A DNA stretch of 14,214 bases from Eggerthellaceae bacterium UBA5808 (GTDB lineage Bacteria > Actinomycetota > Coriobacteriia > Coriobacteriales > Eggerthellaceae): assembly GCA_002417975.1 (NCBI GenBank), contig DIDE01000069.1, positions 1 to 14,214 of the forward strand, given 5' to 3'. The notes under the pieces were generated by a model that saw only the letters and a program-made list of their open reading frames with translations, ran no database searches and was not told where the DNA came from. Below are positions 6,678-13,835 of this stretch, in pieces. How positions within the stretch are numbered: the first letter of the stretch is position 1; each line of letters begins with the position of its first letter. Made by a program: the position numbers and the translations under genes.

Positions 6678-6805
6678 GCCCATACTGTCCCTGACAGGGG
6701 TTGCTACCAGCATATTTGCATAAGGTTTTGTGTGTAGCTTTTACTGCGCTAGTATGCTTTTCGGTGATCCTTATCGATCGTCGTTTCTCCTATGAATCCA
6801 GTCGG

Positions 6806-6811
6806 TATAAT
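6806..6811 (+). promoter_or_regulatory. Consensus -10 element for the Ser/Thr kinase gene
   Basis: A perfect TATAAT. The hexamer 16-18 bp upstream is poor (TTTCTC region). If used, transcription would begin near 6818, which rules out the in-frame ATG at 6792 as the start and supports the start at 6882. Confidence 0.45.
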
Positions 6812-6865
6812 AGAGCGTAATACATGTAGACGAACCGAGACGTGTCCTGCTCAGGGCTACGCAGT

Positions 6866-6872
6866 AAAGGGG
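6866..6872 (+). promoter_or_regulatory. Ribosome binding site favouring the GTG start of the kinase
   Basis: AAAGGGG lies 9 nt before GTG (6882). It directly abuts ATG (6873), too close to serve that codon well. Confidence 0.6.
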
Positions 6873-6881
6873 ATGGACGGC

Positions 6882-8747
6882 GTGCAAGAAGAATTACTAC
6901 TCGACCGCTATCGCCCTCTTTCTGAAATTGGTGCAGGGTCTTTTGGAACGGTCCAGCTTGCATGGGATACGCGGATCCAACGGCGGGTTGCAATTAAGTG
7001 CTTGCCGCTTTCTGAATCTTCCCAGTCATATGCGCAATCGTCTAATCATCAGCCGTTTTCTGAGACTGAATATGGTCAGTATGATCCCTTGCATAGTGGC
7101 TACGAACAGCAAGAACAAGGTGTAGATCAAGTTGCTTACGATGCGGCGACTACTCCAGGGCTTGATGAAGCTCGTACTGCTGCGATGCTTAATGACACGA
7201 ATATTGTCGGTGTTCTTGATTTTGAAGTGCGCAATGCAATGGCGTATCTCATCATGGAATACGTTGATGGGATGACATTAGGAGAATTACTGCGGACGCA
7301 TCGTAGAGATTTATCGCTCGATATGATCGCGGCGATTTTTGAAGGCGTTGCTCATGCACTTGATGTTGCTCATGAAAATCGTGTTCTTCATCTTGATATC
7401 AAACCCGATAATATTCTGATTAATCACCAAGGCGTGGTAAAAGTTTCTGATTTTGGTCTTTCTCGTTTGTCGGGCAGGGCAGGATTTGGACATGCAGGTG
7501 GAGGAACGATCGGTTATATGCCACCTGAACAGATGCGTATGCAGCCGCTTGATGGCCGTTGTGATGAATGGGCACTCGCCTCGATGACCTACGAAATGAT
7601 TTCGGGAGATAATCCCTTTTTCGCGCCGGATCTTCCACGAGCCGAAGCGGCTATAGATGATGCCGAAATTGTGCTTCCGTCGCTGTGCATGGAAGGGCTT
7701 GATGCTAACGCCGACGATGTGTTGTTTTATGCGCTCGATCCCGATAGAGAAGAACGCTATGATACCGTGCGCGATTTCTCCGAGGAACTACTGCCTTATC
7801 TAGGTGATCCCGCCGAAGGGCGCAGACAACTCGCTGAGCTTATCGGCACTGATGATGAAGTGCCCGAACCCTCTAATCAGCATGCTCCGCGACGTTCCTT
7901 TTCTTTCCCGTCTAGTATCTACCTTAAAGGATGGGTCTTTCGTGTATGGAATGCCGTTAATTGCGGGATGCTAGGATTTGTTGCGCTTTCCAACGCTACT
8001 GGAATGATAGACGTAGGGTCGCCGCTTTTTGCAGCTGCTCTTGTTGCGGTTATTGCTGTTGCCGCAGCGCTCCCGTCGATAGGATTTTTAGCAGCTATCG
8101 CGCTGTTATGCTTAGCACTTGCTATACATGCTGCATGGATCCCATGTGCTGTTCTTGCAATTGCGGCTGTTACATGGTGGGTTAAGGTCGGTCGCGTGAG
8201 TGCGGTAAACGTAGATGTTGCTGCATCTCCCGTATTGTTGGGCGCTATTGGTGGCGCTCAGATGTCGCCTTTGTTGTGCGGCTACTTTTTAAGCGCGCGT
8301 AAAGCGGCAGCGACTGCCTGCTTTGCTGGAGTGCTTGCGCTGATACTTGCTGCTTTTGGTTCTATGTCATTGATCGATTGGAACATGTTCACCTATTGGC
8401 AGCATATGAATACGTCCTATCAGGATCGGTTCCTTGCGCTGTTGGGGACTCCGGCAACATGGTGGACGGTTATAAGCTGGGTAATTGCTGCCGCATTGAC
8501 GGGGCTGTTCTGCCAAAGAGGAAAACGTCGTTCTGGTCTTATAGGAGTATGCGTAGGCGGAGTTACGCTTATTGCATTGCTTAGTGCACAGACATGGATT
8601 ATGAGTTCAATGACGTCGACGATGATAGACACGAGCCGTCTAATTCAAACAATTGTCCCGATCGTTGTCATGGTTGCGCTTTCGTTCGCTGTCGAACCAG
8701 GAACCGAGCTAGCGCACGATGACAAAGAAACTCATAAGGTAGCGTAG
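6882..8747 (+). CDS. Ser/Thr protein kinase (non-RD) with polytopic membrane C-terminal domain
   Basis: With a GTG start (AAAGGGG 9 nt upstream) the product is 621 aa. The frame extends up to an ATG at 6792 that lies before the TATAAT element. The Hanks-type kinase domain covers about residues 9-300: glycine loop GAGSFGTV (17-24), VAIK lysine (K39), helix-C Glu (E96), catalytic HLDIKPDN (170-177, D172), SDFGLS (189-194), PPEQ (214-217), and a conserved D/W pair (D228, W230). A Ser/Gln/Tyr-rich insertion of about 50 residues (43-92) sits between VAIK and helix C. The Arg of the HRD motif is replaced by Leu, so activation-loop control may differ from RD kinases. After a polar linker (about 320-350), at least seven hydrophobic segments follow to about residue 610. 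No PASTA repeats are present, unlike PknB. Together with PP2C and the FHA proteins it could form a phospho-signalling circuit. The signal sensed by the membrane domain is unknown. Confidence 0.92.
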   Translation: MQEELLLDRYRPLSEIGAGSFGTVQLAWDTRIQRRVAIKCLPLSESSQSYAQSSNHQPFSETEYGQYDPLHSGYEQQEQGVDQVAYDAATTPGLDEARTAAMLNDTNIVGVLDFEVRNAMAYLIMEYVDGMTLGELLRTHRRDLSLDMIAAIFEGVAHALDVAHENRVLHLDIKPDNILINHQGVVKVSDFGLSRLSGRAGFGHAGGGTIGYMPPEQMRMQPLDGRCDEWALASMTYEMISGDNPFFAPDLPRAEAAIDDAEIVLPSLCMEGLDANADDVLFYALDPDREERYDTVRDFSEELLPYLGDPAEGRRQLAELIGTDDEVPEPSNQHAPRRSFSFPSSIYLKGWVFRVWNAVNCGMLGFVALSNATGMIDVGSPLFAAALVAVIAVAAALPSIGFLAAIALLCLALAIHAAWIPCAVLAIAAVTWWVKVGRVSAVNVDVAASPVLLGAIGGAQMSPLLCGYFLSARKAAATACFAGVLALILAAFGSMSLIDWNMFTYWQHMNTSYQDRFLALLGTPATWWTVISWVIAAALTGLFCQRGKRRSGLIGVCVGGVTLIALLSAQTWIMSSMTSTMIDTSRLIQTIVPIVVMVALSFAVEPGTELAHDDKETHKVA

Positions 8748-8819
8748 AGTTCGCAACATTACTGCCAACCCGTTCAAACTGCAGATGACAAAGAAGCTCA
8801 TAAGGTAGCGTAGAACTCG
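8718..8819 (+). repeat. Direct repeat: 36 bp of the kinase 3' end copied downstream
   Basis: 8718-8753 (last ten kinase codons, stop and a few bases) recur at 8784-8819 with 3 differences in 36 positions. The copies are separated by 30 bp. The second copy has no frame upstream and looks like a duplication or the scar of a shortened 3' end. Confidence 0.85.
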
Positions 8820-9191
8820 TTTTGCATCGGCTTGTCTCCTCAGGCCAGTGATTAATATGACCGACGATCGCTATACGTCACATTTTGCTTAACCCATCTG
8901 TTCCTAGCTACTTACCGAGCGCGTAAGGTAGAACATAGGAGCCTCTCATCTTGTACCAGCCGGTCTCTCTATTTTAATGATTACTATAACTTCTCCGACC
9001 ACTCCTTCGGTAGCTTTTTCTGATTCGGCTTAGGGGCCCTTCCGGATTTAGTTTATATATTCTATGCAGATGATCGGCAATTTGACGAGTATGCTTCGTA
9101 TGTATGACAGTGCGATCATCGGGAGGATTGGACCGAAGAATTTCAGAAGCCTTCATTGGGGATACATCACCTTTGAATGCAGCTTAGTGGA

Positions 9192-9470
9192 GAGATATGC
9201 CGTTGAGACATATAGGCGATCTCAATGTAGCGGATTGAATACGGTTCGGTAGAGAAGCATGCCGTTGAAACGTATAAGAGATGTCAGTGTGGCATCTTTG
9301 GATGTAGGTGCACGAAGGAACATACCGCTGAGACGTATACGTATCCATGATGCAGCATCTTCGAATACATTCTGACCAAGAAACATGCTGTTGAGACGTA
9401 TACGTATCCATGATGCAGCATCTTCGAATACATTCTGACCAAGAAACATGCTGTTGAGACGTATACGTAA
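9192..9470. repeat. Tandem repeat array, period 62-63 bp, about 4.4 units
   Basis: Unit anchors (ATGCCGTTGAGACGTAT-like) begin at 9197, 9259, 9322, 9385 and 9448, i.e. spacings of 62, 63, 63 and 63. The units starting near 9317 and 9380 are identical over about 49 bp after a few differences at their starts; outer units are diverged. Each central unit holds a perfect 10 bp palindrome ACGTATACGT and a second short inverted repeat GATGC-A-GCATC. Both the core and the intervening sequence are repeated, so it is a minisatellite-like array rather than CRISPR. Confidence 0.85.
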
Positions 9471-9663
9471 CTTAAATGTAGCGCCTTGAATGAAGCGCTG
9501 GCGAGCAAAGGCCGATTCGTGTTTTGTGGTCTAATACAATAGGTAAAACGTCTCCATAACACCTGATGAAAAGCGCGACCTATAGGGTTCGGAAAATGTC
9601 CGATACCATGTGGGTGAAAAAATCTCGCGTTTCGGCCTCTGCTTGCCATCGTGCCGCACATTC

Positions 9664-9778
9664 GTCACGCAAACAGCATGCCTGTTGCGATGTCGCTACT
9701 GATTTTGTGCGCAACAACTTTATTCGCGGTTACGCAGGGAGCATGCCTGTTATGACGTCGATACATTCCGTTGCAATT
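9664..9778. repeat. Outlying diverged copies of the array core
   Basis: Two segments share the pattern ACGCA-n-AGCATGCCTGTT-n-GA-GTCG: one with ATG at 9678, the other at 9743, 65 bp apart. Both resemble the AACATGCTGTTGAGACGTA core of the array, and the spacing is close to the array period. Confidence 0.5.
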
Positions 9779-9814
9779 GAGACATATCAGTTACTAGAGA
9801 CATATCAGTTACTA
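9779..9814. repeat. Perfect 18 bp tandem duplication
   Basis: GAGACATATCAGTTACTA occurs twice head to tail (9779-9796, 9797-9814). The GAGACATAT part matches the core of the array upstream. Confidence 0.9.
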
Positions 9815-10006
9815 GTAAGAGTCGTTTTGCCGCGATAGTGGAGAATGCGCCACTTGATCATCGGAGAAATGCAGTGGATATGGCATATCCGTCACGCAAG
9901 TAGGGAACATTGCATATCGGCTATGACTTAATCGTTTTCTGCATATATGCATCACGCATGTGGTGCGCTTTGCGTGACATATTCCGTGTTGCTTCAAAAG
10001 TAAAAA

Positions 10007-10038
10007 AGTAGTGCAACGTCTTTTGACGTTGCACTACT
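10007..10038 (-). terminator. Strong rho-independent terminator of the pdxY operon
   Basis: A perfect 14 bp stem (AGTAGTGCAACGTC at 10007-10020, GACGTTGCACTACT at 10025-10038) with a 4-nt loop. On the minus strand the stem runs into TTTTTTA. It lies 144 nt after the pdxY stop and reads in that direction. Confidence 0.88.
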
Positions 10039-10039
10039 A

Positions 10040-10199
10040 CAAAAGTGCTACAAAAGTGCTGCGGTGCGGGTGCCCACATGCTGCTACAAAGTGTGCCGGT
10101 GCTGTTACCCGCAGTACATGCAGCGGTACATGCGACGGCCGCATACTGTGTGATGCTGCGGTGCGGTTGGTGCATGTAACGTTATTGCAAAAGTGCTGC
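10040..10199 (-). repeat. Short duplications of the pdxY 3' end upstream of its terminator
   Basis: CAAAAGTGCT (on +) occurs at 10040-10049, 10051-10060 and 10188-10197. The last copy is the pdxY tail encoding Ala-Leu-Leu-Gln. TGCTGCGGTGCGG occurs at 10057-10069 and 10154-10166. On the minus strand the downstream copies again read GCAGCACTTTTG followed by TAG, as if the gene end had been copied. Confidence 0.7.
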
Positions 10200-11042
10200 A
10201 ATGCGACCGAGCAGTGGCTCAAAGCTGACGCCACGATTTTGGTAGTCGGGCTGTTGCGCGGTGACCTTCATCGCGTCAACAACAAAATCGCCAGCAAACG
10301 TCGTTGCGTCAAGCAAAGACTGACCAGCCATAATGGCAGCAAGTAGACAAGAGCAGAAAAGATCGCCTGTACCGTGAAGCATGTAGGGGAGCAATTCGTT
10401 TGTCGTTTCGGCAAAGTCGCATGATTCACCAGAAATAAAGTTATGAATCTTTCCATCATTGTGGTCAATGCCCTTAAGAATGACGTTCTTTGCGCCTTGT
10501 TCACGCAGTCCGTCAATCATGCGATGAACAGTATCATCGTTAATGTCTTGTCCGGGCCAATCGATGCCAAGGATGATCGAAGCCTCGGTTAAGTTTGGCG
10601 TAAGTATGTCAGCGCTTGCAGCTAGCTCGCTCATTGCGTGACAAAGTTCTGGCGTATAGGTGGGGTATACCTTGCCGTGGTCTGCCATAACAGGATCAAC
10701 GACGCGCAGAACGTTTGGATACGTTTGGTAAATCTCGCGAATACGGTCAACTTGCTCAGGGGCACCGAGAAATCCCGAATAGACGGCGTCAAGATCGATA
10801 CTAACCTTTTTCCAAGCATCAAGATAATCGGAAAGCATATCAGTCGTATCGTGCATATACCATGTTGGGAAAGCGGTGTGACTACTAAAAAGACCCGTTG
10901 GAACAGGGCAAACATCGCAACCTGCTGCCGAAAGTACAGGGATTGCTACACCGAGTGAACATTTTCCGTAACCGCAGAGATCATGCACGGCGGCTACGCG
11001 GGGAATATAGGATCCCTTGCGAGTGTAAAGTGCGTTTGACAT
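10182..11042 (-). CDS. pdxY: Pyridoxal/pyridoxamine kinase (PdxY-like, ribokinase superfamily)
   Basis: A 286 aa cytoplasmic enzyme that phosphorylates vitamin B6 vitamers with ATP in the PLP salvage pathway. Family features: VHDLCGYGKCSL (19-30), substrate-site VPTGLFSSHTAFP (47-59), VDPVMADHGKVY (115-126), TPNLTEA (148-154), and the anion-hole/catalytic HGTGDLFCS (223-231, with D227 as the likely base). The length matches the PdxY/PdxK family. The ATG has AAGGAG about 11 nt upstream, and this site overlaps the stop of the preceding small membrane-protein gene, so the two are probably co-transcribed and coupled. It could also act on hydroxymethylpyrimidine, as some relatives do, but the SSHTAFP signature favours pyridoxal kinase. 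Confidence 0.92.
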   Translation of the reverse strand: MSNALYTRKGSYIPRVAAVHDLCGYGKCSLGVAIPVLSAAGCDVCPVPTGLFSSHTAFPTWYMHDTTDMLSDYLDAWKKVSIDLDAVYSGFLGAPEQVDRIREIYQTYPNVLRVVDPVMADHGKVYPTYTPELCHAMSELAASADILTPNLTEASIILGIDWPGQDINDDTVHRMIDGLREQGAKNVILKGIDHNDGKIHNFISGESCDFAETTNELLPYMLHGTGDLFCSCLLAAIMAGQSLLDATTFAGDFVVDAMKVTAQQPDYQNRGVSFEPLLGRIAALLQ

Positions 11043-11047
11043 GGTAT

Positions 11048-11284
11048 CTAGTGCTCCTTTTTAGTGGATTGCGTTTGATCATCTTCGCTGTCGCTATCAT
11101 CATCATCATCATCGTCGAAGAATGTCCAGTCGTCATCGCTCTTCTCGTGATTTTTAAAAACTTTGCGTGTGCGACGTTCCATGATGACGCACGCAATAAG
11201 ACAGACGACAACAGTGACTGCAAACAGCGTGCCTATGCCTGCATAAGTCTCGAATAAAAAATGATAGAGTTCATCGAAGTTCAT
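11048..11284 (-). CDS. Small single-pass membrane protein with poly-Asp acidic tail
   Basis: A 78 aa protein not assigned to a family. Residues 1-15 are short and polar/aromatic; one strong membrane helix (about 16-35) is followed by a basic patch (ERRTRKVFKNHEK, 36-48), which places the C-terminus in the cytoplasm. The tail is very acidic, with seven consecutive Asp (57-63) within a D/S/E run, ending TKKEH. The Asp run is encoded by six GAT plus one GAC codon (11096-11116), a trinucleotide tract that could slip. The ATG has GAGAGG 5 nt upstream. Its stop (TAG) sits inside the pdxY ribosome-binding region, 6 bp before that gene's ATG, so coupling is likely. Function unknown; it could be an anchor or adaptor. 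Confidence 0.75.
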   Translation of the reverse strand: MNFDELYHFLFETYAGIGTLFAVTVVVCLIACVIMERRTRKVFKNHEKSDDDWTFFDDDDDDDSDSEDDQTQSTKKEH

Positions 11285-11334
11285 GTAAGCCTCTCGTCCT
11301 TGTGCTGCCGCGCTTTATGTGCGCCCTACGTTTC

Positions 11335-11513
11335 ACAAACGGATACCGTCGTGCTAATTACGTTGCAGTTTAGCTTAACCGTACAGATAACGTTGCACCT
11401 AGTTGCGTTGCTGTTTGGCTTAACCGTGCAGATAGCGTTGTACTAGCTACGCTGCAGTTTAGTTAACCTTACAAATACCGTCGTGCTAACAATATAATGC
11501 ACCTTAGTTAAGC
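11335..11513. repeat. Four degenerate tandem repeats of about 45 bp
   Basis: Units 11335-11380, 11381-11425, 11426-11468 and 11469-11513 share the order ACA-GATA-CGT-G-TGC-CTA ... GCAGTTTAG-TTAACC. Units 1 and 4 share a 15 bp identity (ATACCGTCGTGCTAA). Units 2 and 3 match at 19 of 21 positions around their first 21 bp. The array fills the divergent gap between the small membrane-protein gene (-) and serS (+). It is unrelated to the array at 9192-9470. Confidence 0.8.
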
Positions 11514-11593
11514 ATAAAATGTGTTGCCCGCTGCGCCTCGTACCAGCCTGCATGGTTTTTCATCGCATCAAGTGGACTTTATTCCACCGACGG

Positions 11594-11621
11594 TTCATAC
11601 AACTATTCAGTAGAGTATACT
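11594..11621 (+). promoter_or_regulatory. Candidate serS promoter
   Basis: TTCATA (11594-11599), a 16 bp spacer and TATACT (11616-11621). The -10 element is good and the -35 weak. It implies a leader of about 70 nt before serS. I saw no T-box features in this leader. Confidence 0.5.
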
Positions 11622-11697
11622 ATTTCTACATGAAGCTTGATGTGGTTATTCAAGTTTTTAAGTATCTATTAGAACCGACAATGCAGGAGGATCTGCC

Positions 11698-12984
11698 ATG
11701 CTGGACATCCGTTTCGTCCGCGATAATCAAGATGCGGTCGCAACCGCCATGGAACATCGTCATTATTCATGGGATCGTGATCGTTTTAATGAGCTGGACG
11801 AGGCACGGCGATCGGCCATACACACCGAAGAAGCCTTGCAAGCTGAGCGAAATGCTCAGTCAAAGCAGATCGGTTCTTTGATGCAGGCCGGTAAGCGTGA
11901 TGAGGCAGAAGCTGCAAAAGCTCATGTACGCGAGATTAACGACAAACTCAAAGTTGCATCCGAGGATCATGAGCGTGCCGAACAGGAATTACATCATATG
12001 ATGATGTGCCTGCCAAATATGCCACGTGAGGATACGCCTGTTGGTCTGGATGACACCGAGAATGTCGAAGTCCGTCGTTGGGGTATTCCACGTGAGTTTG
12101 ATTTCGATTTTAAAGCGCATTGGGATCTTGGCGCTGATCTAGACATAATTGATGCTGATCGTGCAACGAAGCTTTCAGGCAGTCGTTTTGTGCTTCTCGG
12201 AGGTCTTGGCGCACGTCTTGAGCGTGCTCTTATCAACTATATGGTTGATACGCATGCTGATCATGGATTCAAAGAATGGTGGTGCCCTGTACTGGTCAAT
12301 CGCGAAACAATGACCGGAACTGGACAACTCCCAAAGTTTGAGGACGACGCATTCAAAACAAAGGATGAGAGCCTCTATCTTATTCCGACGGCCGAAGTTC
12401 CTTTGACTAACATTCATGCAGGTGACGTTTTGGAAGGCGACGATCTTCCTCTACGCTATACGGGCTATACCGATTGCTTTAGAGAAGAAGCTGGTAGTGC
12501 TGGTCGTGATACACGCGGTCTTATTCGCGTGCATCAGTTCGACAAAGTCGAAATGGTTAAGTTTGCAAAACCAGAAGAAAGCTACGACGAGCTCGAATCA
12601 ATGACCGAAGAAGCAGAATTCATCCTTCAGTCTCTTGGATTACCATATCGTGTTGTTAATCTTTGCACGGGCGATCTTGGCTTTTCTGCAGCTAAGACGT
12701 ATGACCTCGAAGTATGGTTGCCTTCTTATGACAACTATAAAGAGATCAGCTCATGCAGTTGCTGCGAAGACTTCCAGGCTCGTCGTGCAAATATCCGTTA
12801 TCGCGATCCTTCAGCATTTAAGGGAACGCGTTACGTCCACACGCTCAACGGCTCTGGTTTGGCGGTTGGCCGAACAATGGCGGCAATTATGGAAAATTGG
12901 CAGCAGAAGGACGGATCTATCAAGATTCCTAACGTTCTTGTCCCTTATATGGGTGGCGTCGAGTATATTACGGCGCAGAAGTAG
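11698..12984 (+). CDS. serS: Seryl-tRNA synthetase
   Basis: A 428 aa class II aminoacyl-tRNA synthetase that charges tRNA-Ser (and tRNA-Sec where present) with serine. Residues 1 to about 110 form the long antiparallel coiled-coil arm that contacts the tRNA-Ser variable arm. The catalytic domain follows, with the TAEVPL serine-site motif (231-236), motif 2 FREEAGSAGRDTRG (261-274) and motif 3 GRTMAAIMEN (391-400), plus the SSCSCCEDFQARR stretch (351-363) common in the family. The start ATG has AGGAGG 7 nt upstream, and the length is normal. The stop TAG overlaps the GTG of the next gene, so it leads a coupled three-gene unit. Confidence 0.98.
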   Translation: MLDIRFVRDNQDAVATAMEHRHYSWDRDRFNELDEARRSAIHTEEALQAERNAQSKQIGSLMQAGKRDEAEAAKAHVREINDKLKVASEDHERAEQELHHMMMCLPNMPREDTPVGLDDTENVEVRRWGIPREFDFDFKAHWDLGADLDIIDADRATKLSGSRFVLLGGLGARLERALINYMVDTHADHGFKEWWCPVLVNRETMTGTGQLPKFEDDAFKTKDESLYLIPTAEVPLTNIHAGDVLEGDDLPLRYTGYTDCFREEAGSAGRDTRGLIRVHQFDKVEMVKFAKPEESYDELESMTEEAEFILQSLGLPYRVVNLCTGDLGFSAAKTYDLEVWLPSYDNYKEISSCSCCEDFQARRANIRYRDPSAFKGTRYVHTLNGSGLAVGRTMAAIMENWQQKDGSIKIPNVLVPYMGGVEYITAQK

Positions 12985-13835
12985 TGTATACAGATCCAAA
13001 ACGATCATCACGTCCAACTGTTTCAGGACGATCGCAGAGGCCTTCGGTAGAATCGATGTCTTCGTCGCAGAAAGAAGATATGCGGCGAAGTGCGTCGCGG
13101 CTTGTGTCTGATCGATATTCTCGCCAAACGACGCACCAGGAAATTGACGCTCGGAATGAGGCTAGTGCCGAGCGCAGCCATTCGGATTCAGAAGAGCGCA
13201 TACGTGGATCTCGCCCATCAGTACGGGACGGGTCGTCTGTGCGAAATCGACAAGCCGAGCGTAAGGCTGAGCGTAAGGCAGAACGAAAATCCGAATCAAA
13301 GCCAGAACGTAAGCAACCAAAGACTCATAGTAAAGTTCACATTGGCATACTGATCGCATGCGCATGTCTGCTTATTGCGGGGTGCGCGTTCGCTTGGAAT
13401 CGTTGGTTGCGCTATGACGATGCAACTGATATCCAAGGTGAGTGGAGTGTTACCGGCGATAATACGACCATGGTGATTGATGGATCGCAAATGCATCTTA
13501 CGAGTGAAATTGCCTATACCTATACGATTGATACGACGGCAAAGACTATCTCTTATTTCTTTGGGCCAACGTATAAGGGCCAGGTAACATATCACTTTAG
13601 CAATGACCGTTCGTCAATTGTTTTACGAGAGAATTCTGCACCTGCAGGCTGGCTGGTCGATTGGGGATTGCAAGAAGATCCTTTACTCAATGGATCAGCG
13701 GATATATCAACGGGCGAAACGCTGTTAAAGAAAATCTCTGATTCTACGACAGCGCTTCCGCAAAAGCTGACAAACAATACAACCGTATCGGCAAATGCGG
13801 CAGGTAAAGTGCTTGATCAGGGAAGTTCATCATGA
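12984..13835 (+). CDS. Uncharacterised single-pass membrane protein with basic cytoplasmic region and extracytoplasmic domain
   Basis: A 283 aa protein of unknown function. The GTG start overlaps the serS stop (TAGTG); no strong ribosome binding site is visible, so start depends on coupling. In-frame ATGs at residues 25 and 33 are alternatives. Residues 1-108 are hydrophilic, Ser/Arg/Glu-rich and probably disordered, ending in AERK-type repeats (91-102). One membrane helix covers about 109-128. Residues 129-283 are predicted outside: a beta-rich segment from about 138 (IQGEWSVTGDNTTMVIDG ... TYHFSNDRSSIVLRE) that reads like a small barrel or lipocalin-like fold, then a Ser/Thr/Asn-rich end. 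The orientation follows the positive-inside rule. The stop overlaps the next ATG (ATGA). The fold is an impression from the strand pattern, not a match. Confidence 0.8.
   Translation: MYTDPKRSSRPTVSGRSQRPSVESMSSSQKEDMRRSASRLVSDRYSRQTTHQEIDARNEASAERSHSDSEERIRGSRPSVRDGSSVRNRQAERKAERKAERKSESKPERKQPKTHSKVHIGILIACACLLIAGCAFAWNRWLRYDDATDIQGEWSVTGDNTTMVIDGSQMHLTSEIAYTYTIDTTAKTISYFFGPTYKGQVTYHFSNDRSSIVLRENSAPAGWLVDWGLQEDPLLNGSADISTGETLLKKISDSTTALPQKLTNNTTVSANAAGKVLDQGSSS

Larger units (their letters stand above)
8748..10181. other. Gene-free, repeat-rich intergenic region
   Basis: About 1.43 kb between the kinase and pdxY stop codons. The open frames inside it (up to 125 codons) have no ribosome binding sites I can see, no recognisable domains, and exist mainly because the tandem repeat lacks stops. 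Contents: the kinase 3' duplication, a small hairpin CTACTTAC/GTAAGGTAG (8908-8931), the 62-63 bp repeat array, two related copies, an 18 bp tandem duplication, pdxY-tail duplications and the pdxY terminator. I recognise no RNA family. It could be a decayed gene region or hold an unidentified RNA. Confidence 0.7.

Noticed and set aside
6684..6700. LexA/SOS-type operator (CTGT ... ACAG)
   Set aside because: The half sites are 5 bp apart rather than 8, and actinobacterial SOS boxes have a different sequence; probably a chance palindrome.
6792..6881. Longer N-terminus for the Ser/Thr kinase (ATG at 6792)
   Set aside because: No ribosome binding site there, it precedes a perfect TATAAT, and the extra residues do not look like part of a kinase domain.
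8908..8931. Terminator of the kinase gene
   Set aside because: The 8 bp stem has a bulged base and no following T run. It may be a hairpin, but it does not qualify as a rho-independent terminator.
9192..9470. CRISPR array
   Set aside because: Both the core and the intervening parts repeat, edge copies are strongly diverged, and there are no cas genes in the window.
9284..9661. A 125-codon minus-strand frame encoding a 21-residue repeated peptide
   Set aside because: The repeat is a by-product of a 63 bp (21 x 3) DNA unit without stops in any minus frame. No ribosome binding site is visible, and the composition is unlike the neighbouring genes.
10011..10346. 111-codon plus-strand frame over the pdxY 3' end
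   Set aside because: It lies largely antisense to pdxY and across its terminator, and has no recognisable domain or ribosome binding site.
11514..11697. T-box riboswitch upstream of serS
   Set aside because: I could not find a T-box consensus or an antiterminator/terminator pair; only a 5 bp hairpin (11572-11587) is visible, and the predicted leader is only about 70 nt.
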